Shown: positions 30,717 through 33,932 of the stretch, piece after piece | How the letters are laid out: each line of letters begins with the position of its first letter | How positions within the stretch are numbered: position 1 is the first letter of the stretch | From: HGM12998 sp900756495 | GTDB lineage: Bacteria; Bacillota; Clostridia; Oscillospirales; Oscillospiraceae | Length of the DNA: 33,932 nucleotides | Assembly: GCA_958477305.1 (NCBI GenBank) | Contig: CAUEFI010000024.1 | Span: 1-33,932 of the forward strand | Direction: 5' to 3' | The notes under the pieces: generated by a model | Databases searched by the model: none | What the model was told of the DNA's origin: nothing | The model's input: the letters and a program-made list of their open reading frames with translations, nothing else | Position numbers and translations under genes: made by a program

Positions 30717-31247
30717 ATGAAGACAAGACAATTGGCCCTCGACGCCATGCTGGCCGCTATGTGCGCGGTTTTGGGCGCGGTATCCCTGGATTTTGGAAAT
30801 CTGAAGGTCACTTTGGAGAGCCTGCCCATTATTTTAGGCGCCGCGATGTTCGGTCCCCTGGACGGAGTCGCAATCGGCTTTGTGGGCACCTTCATCTACC
30901 AGCTTCTGCGCTATGGCGTCTCCGTCACCACTCTGCTGTGGATGCTGCCTTACTGTGTATGCGGCCTGATTGTGGGCTGGTATGCGAAGCGGCACGACTG
31001 CGGCCGTCCCTCTGCCAAGACGCTGTGCATCGTGGTCGCCGCAGAGCTTGCGGTAACCGCCCTGAATACCGGCGTACTCTATATTGACAGTCTGGTCTAT
31101 GGCTACTACTCGGCAGTCTATGTGTTCGGTACGCTGCTCCCCAGACTGATCCTCTGTGTGTGCAAGGCACTGGTTATGGGCGCCGTTCTGCCTATGCTGG
31201 TTAGTGCCCTGCGGCGCGTCGGCTTTTCTGTCGCTAAAAGCCGCTGA
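30717..31247 (+). CDS. folT: ECF transporter S component, folate-specific (FolT)
   Basis: A 176-residue membrane protein with about six TM helices; substrate-binding subunit of an energy-coupling-factor importer. Family-typical N-terminus LALDAMLAAMCAVLGAVSLDFGNLKVTLESLPIILGAAMFGPLDGVAIGFVGTFIYQLLRYG, then WMLPYCVCGLIVGWYAKRH. It needs the EcfA/A'/T module, not seen here and probably elsewhere. The SD AAAGGAG is 13 bases before the ATG, an unusually long gap, and is held in the riboswitch platform. Folate as substrate is supported by the riboswitch and by the folate genes in front. Confidence 0.9.
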   Translation: MKTRQLALDAMLAAMCAVLGAVSLDFGNLKVTLESLPIILGAAMFGPLDGVAIGFVGTFIYQLLRYGVSVTTLLWMLPYCVCGLIVGWYAKRHDCGRPSAKTLCIVVAAELAVTALNTGVLYIDSLVYGYYSAVYVFGTLLPRLILCVCKALVMGAVLPMLVSALRRVGFSVAKSR

Positions 31248-31337
31248 AACTGCTCCGGCGCTCTTACTGTCCGCAGAGGCCCTCCCTCCCCTGCGCTATT
31301 TTTCCAATAAAATAATTTTATTCCCCGTCACAGATCA

Positions 31338-31373
31338 CAGAGGGAGCGCGGAGTGAATTCCGCGCTCCCTCTG
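31338..31373 (+). terminator. Terminator after folT
   Basis: 15-bp perfect inverted repeat CAGAGGGAGCGCGGA (31338-31352) with 31359-31373, 6-base loop, followed by TATTTGTTCTG. It marks the end of the GC-rich core; downstream the composition shifts to AT. Confidence 0.75.
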
Positions 31374-31435
31374 TATTTGTTCTGTTTGCTTTCTTCGCTT
31401 CTGCTTATTCTATGAAAAATTGAGTCAAACTTTAA

Positions 31436-31570
31436 TCAGATCACCCAACTCCGCCCAAAGTCAGAGAGTGCGGCAAGCAGCCTTGGGAGTTGCCCATCTT
31501 GATTACCATAGCGAAAAATCAAGCAGGGTGTTAATGGCAGCGTACAAAGTCCGCCGTTCATCTCAACCAT
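31436..31570 (-). CDS. Possible 44-residue peptide
   Basis: MVEMNGGLCTLPLTPCLIF and so on to DFGRSWVI, with GGAGTGTCA directly before the ATG. The 31381-31614 stretch otherwise holds no gene I can support. No family recognised; could be a fossil of a mobile-element reading frame. Confidence 0.25.
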   Translation of the reverse strand: MVEMNGGLCTLPLTPCLIFRYGNQDGQLPRLLAALSDFGRSWVI

Positions 31571-31614
31571 TGACACTCCTGACCTAAGTTGCTGCCTCCC
31601 CGTTAATCCCGGAT

Positions 31615-31776
31615 TTACGATGTTACTATCGGCTTTCCCTCTTTGTCAAGTAATGGTGTAAAGCCCGCTGCACTTCCGTTTCTATGAAACACATAATTTA
31701 CGCCTGTTTCTGTGTCAATCCAGATTTCAACCACATCAATCGTACCTTGTTGATAAACTCTCTTAAAACGATCCAT
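31615..31776 (-). CDS. DUF6440-family small protein
   Basis: A 53-residue protein, MDRFKRVYQQGTIDVVEIWIDT and then ETGVNYVFHRNGSAAGFTPLLDKEGKPIVTS. The order DTETGVxYxFxxNGxxxGxTPLLDxxGKP is the whole signature of DUF6440, a small beta-strand-rich family of Firmicutes with no known role, often on mobile elements. ATG 31776 has AGAGGG 6 bases before it. It is shorter than most gene callers' cut-off. Between the folate operon and the cyclase operon, it supports the idea that this area is accessory DNA. Confidence 0.75.
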   Translation of the reverse strand: MDRFKRVYQQGTIDVVEIWIDTETGVNYVFHRNGSAAGFTPLLDKEGKPIVTS

Positions 31777-31800
31777 AAATATCCCTCTCTCCATTTAGAT

Positions 31801-32046
31801 TTATCGCTCTGCTATTAGAAAATAGTATATCATAGACCTTCGTATAAATCTACTCTTTACCACCTCTCCCAAAAGACTGCCGTATCTGTTTTGAGGCTTT
31901 TTCACCTTCTCCCGTAAGTAATGGCTCCCACCGCCGCAGAGCTTCCACCAGCTTTGCTCCATCTCATAATGAAAGCGCAAAGAAAGACAAGCAAAGCCGT
32001 CCTGCTTGAACTTGTCGTTCAGCAGAGCGTTTTGCTTGTCCTCTTG
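31801..32046 (-). pseudogene. Remnant of a mobile-element protein
   Basis: An open frame after a TAG, with no start codon in a sensible position, reading SQEDKQNALLNDKFKQDGFA, then LRFHYEMEQSWWKLCGGGSHYLREKV, KKPQNRYGSLLGEVVKSRFIRR. It looks like natural protein (conserved W, G and charged clusters) rather than chance, but lacks an N-terminus. I do not recognise the family. The 32047-32299 stretch holds only stops in all frames and degenerate ORFs. Confidence 0.35.
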
Positions 32047-32299
32047 TGACTATTCTCTTGAGCATAACGGGCGGACACGAATCGTATCAATCCAGTATCA
32101 AGCGCCATATAGGCGGGCAAAAGAGCCTGTATTTATACATGGTTGCGCCGTTTCACGCGTCATTCCCACTCGCTCCCGTCAAGCCTATTCTAAACAAGTT
32201 TGCTTATGGGATTTAGCACAGATTATTTGTATTGCTTTCATTATTCAGGTAGCATGGGCTCTCTGATTTTTTGTTGCCATAGCGTTGCCACAGCTATGG

Positions 32300-33031
32300 T
32301 TATTTGCAGTGTTCATCATACCATTCATCCATCGCCGTATTAATTACATTCCCTTCGTAATAGGTTGTCCAATCAATAGTTGTAGTATTGAGAAGTTTTT
32401 GGTTGTGTTCATTAAGATTGGAATAAATGCAGCTTGAAACCACGAGCGTTTTCTTTCCGTCACGCCCAGCTTTATTCGCTATATGGCAAGCAGAATTTAC
32501 AACATCACCCATCCATATTATATCATTCAAACCACTTCCAGAATAGCCCGCTTTCACCATAAGAGCTCGTCCATAATCCATACCAATCCCAACTGAAATC
32601 TGACTATATCCTTTTTTGCGGAGTTTATAGTTCAAAATTTTGATTAGACTGTTTAACCGTGCAGCAATGCTAAATACTGTATCAATGTCTGATTTATACG
32701 GAGTTTCAAAAACACCCCATACGCAGTCACCGTTGATATTAATTTCTTTACAGATTGTTTGAGAGTTCATAAGTGCTGTACACTCAGAAATGAAACAACG
32801 ATATATTTTTGCAAGCGTTGGCCGCTTGTGTTCATCTGTCATATCTGAAGATCCAATAATATCAATAAATAAAGCAGTGACATTAACATAGTATCCGTTC
32901 GTATAGGTTAGTAATGACCGTTGCGGAATAGAATCAGAATCAGAAAAATTACCGTTTCCTGCTCCAAGAATGTCATCCATTCTCTGAGAGCTTTTGTCTA
33001 TATCATATGCAATATGATTGGTTGTTTCCAT
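32300..33031 (-). CDS. Class III nucleotide cyclase A, Pycsar PycC-like
   Basis: A 243-residue soluble class III cyclase catalytic domain with an N-terminal extension. The two metal-binding Asp are in place: YVNVTALFIDIIGSSD (Asp57) and INGDCVWGVF (Asp102). Later motifs are VGIGMDYGRALMVKAGYSGSGLNDIIWMGDVVNSACHIANKAGRDG. The Arg normally found four residues after the transition-state Asn (VNxAxR) is His here. Gene pairing with a membrane effector of the Pycsar type points to a pyrimidine (cUMP/cCMP) cyclase that is activated by phage, but specificity cannot be read. Start ATG 33031 (GTG 33040 also possible). It ends the operon; the stop is followed by a 7-bp hairpin without T-tract. Confidence 0.8.
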   Translation of the reverse strand: METTNHIAYDIDKSSQRMDDILGAGNGNFSDSDSIPQRSLLTYTNGYYVNVTALFIDIIGSSDMTDEHKRPTLAKIYRCFISECTALMNSQTICKEININGDCVWGVFETPYKSDIDTVFSIAARLNSLIKILNYKLRKKGYSQISVGIGMDYGRALMVKAGYSGSGLNDIIWMGDVVNSACHIANKAGRDGKKTLVVSSCIYSNLNEHNQKLLNTTTIDWTTYYEGNVINTAMDEWYDEHCK

Positions 33032-33064
33032 TATACTCACGACTCTCTTTCCAAAGCTGCATAT

Positions 33065-33613
33065 TTATATTAATACGGCTCCAATAATTGCCATTATAAT
33101 AAATACAATAAATCCGACAAGCGAGCATATCAGTCCCTTTTTATATAGTGAAAACTTCTTATCGCAAACTAAGGAACAGATATAAATCTGCGAAATAAAG
33201 TCATCATTCATTTGCTCAGATGAGCATTTTCTTAGCTTTCCTCTATATTTTGAAAAGGTCTTATTCTTGGCAATAGATGAGAAAAAAATTAGAGAATCAC
33301 CTTTAACGCCTCGGCCTTCAAATTCTTTCGGGTTAACTCTAGCAAAGAGTACCCTGATAAGAAGAAATACGCCATATAACAACAAACCGAATGAAAGAAA
33401 GCTGATGATTAAAAATATTGTAGACGATACAGTTTTCTTTTCACACATATACCGGAAAATTGCTGTGAACTTTGATACATAGTCTGTAGCTAGGAGAATA
33501 CCAGCGAAGACTCCTATTCCACTCAAGATTGTTGATACTTTGGAGTCGCAATTCTCGATCCAACTATTGACCCTATTAAGAGTCTCGGACAACTCATCGT
33601 ACTTAAGATCCAT
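33065..33613 (-). CDS. Pycsar-type three-helix membrane effector (PycTM-like)
   Basis: A 182-residue membrane protein. N-terminal helix YDELSETLNRVNSWIENCDSKVSTILSG (cytosolic, with W18 and D23 as in the family), TM1 ~27-43, TM2 ~62-90, a cytosolic domain (GDSLIFFSSIAKNKTFSKYRGKL, QMNDDFISQIYICSLVCDKKFSLYKKG) and TM3 ~161-182. This order of TM1-TM2-sensor-TM3 with the FFSSIA and SQIYxxSxxxxKK segments matches the Pycsar effector family (Pfam PF18967, formerly DUF5706), which disrupts the membrane on binding cCMP/cUMP. ATG 33613 has GAGG 10 bases upstream; the longer GTG 33670 overlaps cyclase B. It lies between two cyclases, 34 bases before the 5' end of A. Confidence 0.85.
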   Translation of the reverse strand: MDLKYDELSETLNRVNSWIENCDSKVSTILSGIGVFAGILLATDYVSKFTAIFRYMCEKKTVSSTIFLIISFLSFGLLLYGVFLLIRVLFARVNPKEFEGRGVKGDSLIFFSSIAKNKTFSKYRGKLRKCSSEQMNDDFISQIYICSLVCDKKFSLYKKGLICSLVGFIVFIIMAIIGAVLI

Positions 33614-33648
33614 AGGTGTATAACCTCGCTTCTTCTGTTCATCACAGC

Positions 33649-33932
33649 TTAAACATTCTCGTCGATCCACTTGTCAAATTCTGTCTCAACTATATTACAA
33701 TGATAGTAGTCAATGTTCCCATAATAACTTGTTGAATGGGGTTTAATCCATGTTTTATAATCCGCATTTTCTTCACATAAATACTCAAATATATTCTCGT
33801 GAAATAAGGGACTCATTGCTATTGCAGAAACACCATTTCTGTTCGCTTTATCTGACAAATGCGCTGCATCGACAACTGCCTTGCCAATCCAAATTTTATC
33901 ATTTATTCCGGTTCCACTTTGACCAGCCTTAA
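33649..33932 (-). CDS. Class III nucleotide cyclase B, C-terminal part only
   Basis: The gene enters from beyond the window end; only ~93 residues are seen. They line up with the C-terminal half of cyclase A: KAGQSGTGINDKIWIGKAVVDAAHLSDKANRNG versus KAGYSGSGLNDIIWMGDVVNSACHIANKAGRDG, and both end in a YYxGN... and E/D-xW-x-DE tail. So it is a paralogue, divergent in the catalytic helix: where A has VVNSACH, B has AVVDAAH, with the transition-state Asn replaced. Stop TAA at 33649-33651 is 35 bases before the effector ATG, so all three genes form one leftward operon. Whether B is active cannot be told without its N-terminal metal-binding half. Confidence 0.75.
   Translation of the reverse strand, partial: KAGQSGTGINDKIWIGKAVVDAAHLSDKANRNGVSAIAMSPLFHENIFEYLCEENADYKTWIKPHSTSYYGNIDYYHCNIVETEFDKWIDENV

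Noticed and set aside
32006..32266. 86-residue plus-strand ORF (NGRTRIVSIQYQAPYRRAKE)
   Set aside because: It overlaps the opposite protein-like remnant, lacks an SD and has no coherent fold; probably a shadow.
32277..32299. Terminator after cyclase A
   Set aside because: The 7-bp stem is followed by A-rich DNA in the direction of transcription, not by T residues, so it is not a standard terminator.
1..33932. CRISPR array, rRNA, insertion sequence with terminal repeats
   Set aside because: No regularly spaced repeats, no rRNA-like blocks and no transposase reading frame were found.

Overview
The window looks like chromosome of a strictly anaerobic Firmicute of the Clostridia, probably Oscillospiraceae (Flavonifractor/Pseudoflavonifractor-like). 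This is an inference from strong AGGAGG ribosome sites, family-level gene resemblances, a tetrahydrofolate riboswitch and a formate/one-carbon folate operon. A GC-rich core (about 5.6-31.4 kb) is flanked by two visibly AT-richer accessory segments.

Left accessory segment (1-5586): the integrase end of a prophage or integrative element. A tyrosine integrase points at a 3' fragment of a tRNA-Gly(CCC) gene ending at 5586, the likely attachment junction. Leftward lie a Fic-domain protein with a clear promoter and a perfect palindromic operator, three small XRE regulators (two divergent around a pair of near-identical operators, like a phage switch), several very small genes, and a secreted protein cut by the window start.

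Core: (a) 5.6-13.3 kb, leftward: a GMP synthetase whose amidotransferase catalytic region is missing, downstream of a three-gene envelope operon (small protein, MMPL/RND permease with a repeat-like tail, 1157-residue GLUG/helical anchored protein), divergent from a TetR gene; (b) 14.1-16.3 kb, rightward: aldo/keto reductase and MFS transporter; (c) 16.35-19.2 kb, leftward: a DUF6282-like metal-hydrolase-type gene and a broken AraC-EamA pair; (d) 19.3-24.6 kb: a MacAB-like ABC export system (adaptor, permease, ATPase) divergent from a TetR gene with two shared operator-like sites; (e) 24.7-25.9 kb: ECF sigma and zinc-finger anti-sigma; (f) 26.0-31.25 kb: fhs-fchA-folD-folC-[THF riboswitch]-folT, a folate one-carbon and folate uptake module in which FolD has lost two of its three cyclohydrolase residues, apparently covered by FchA.

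Right accessory segment (31.4-33.93 kb): remnants and tiny genes (one DUF6440), then a leftward operon of cyclase B (cut by the window end), a three-helix membrane protein of the Pycsar-effector type, and cyclase A. This resembles a Pycsar anti-phage system with two divergent nucleotide cyclases around one membrane effector, and is the most interesting locus here.

Stretches with no gene found: 17226-17516 (upstream of the DUF6282 gene), 2387-2588 (a promoter and a palindrome) and 32047-32299 (degenerate).
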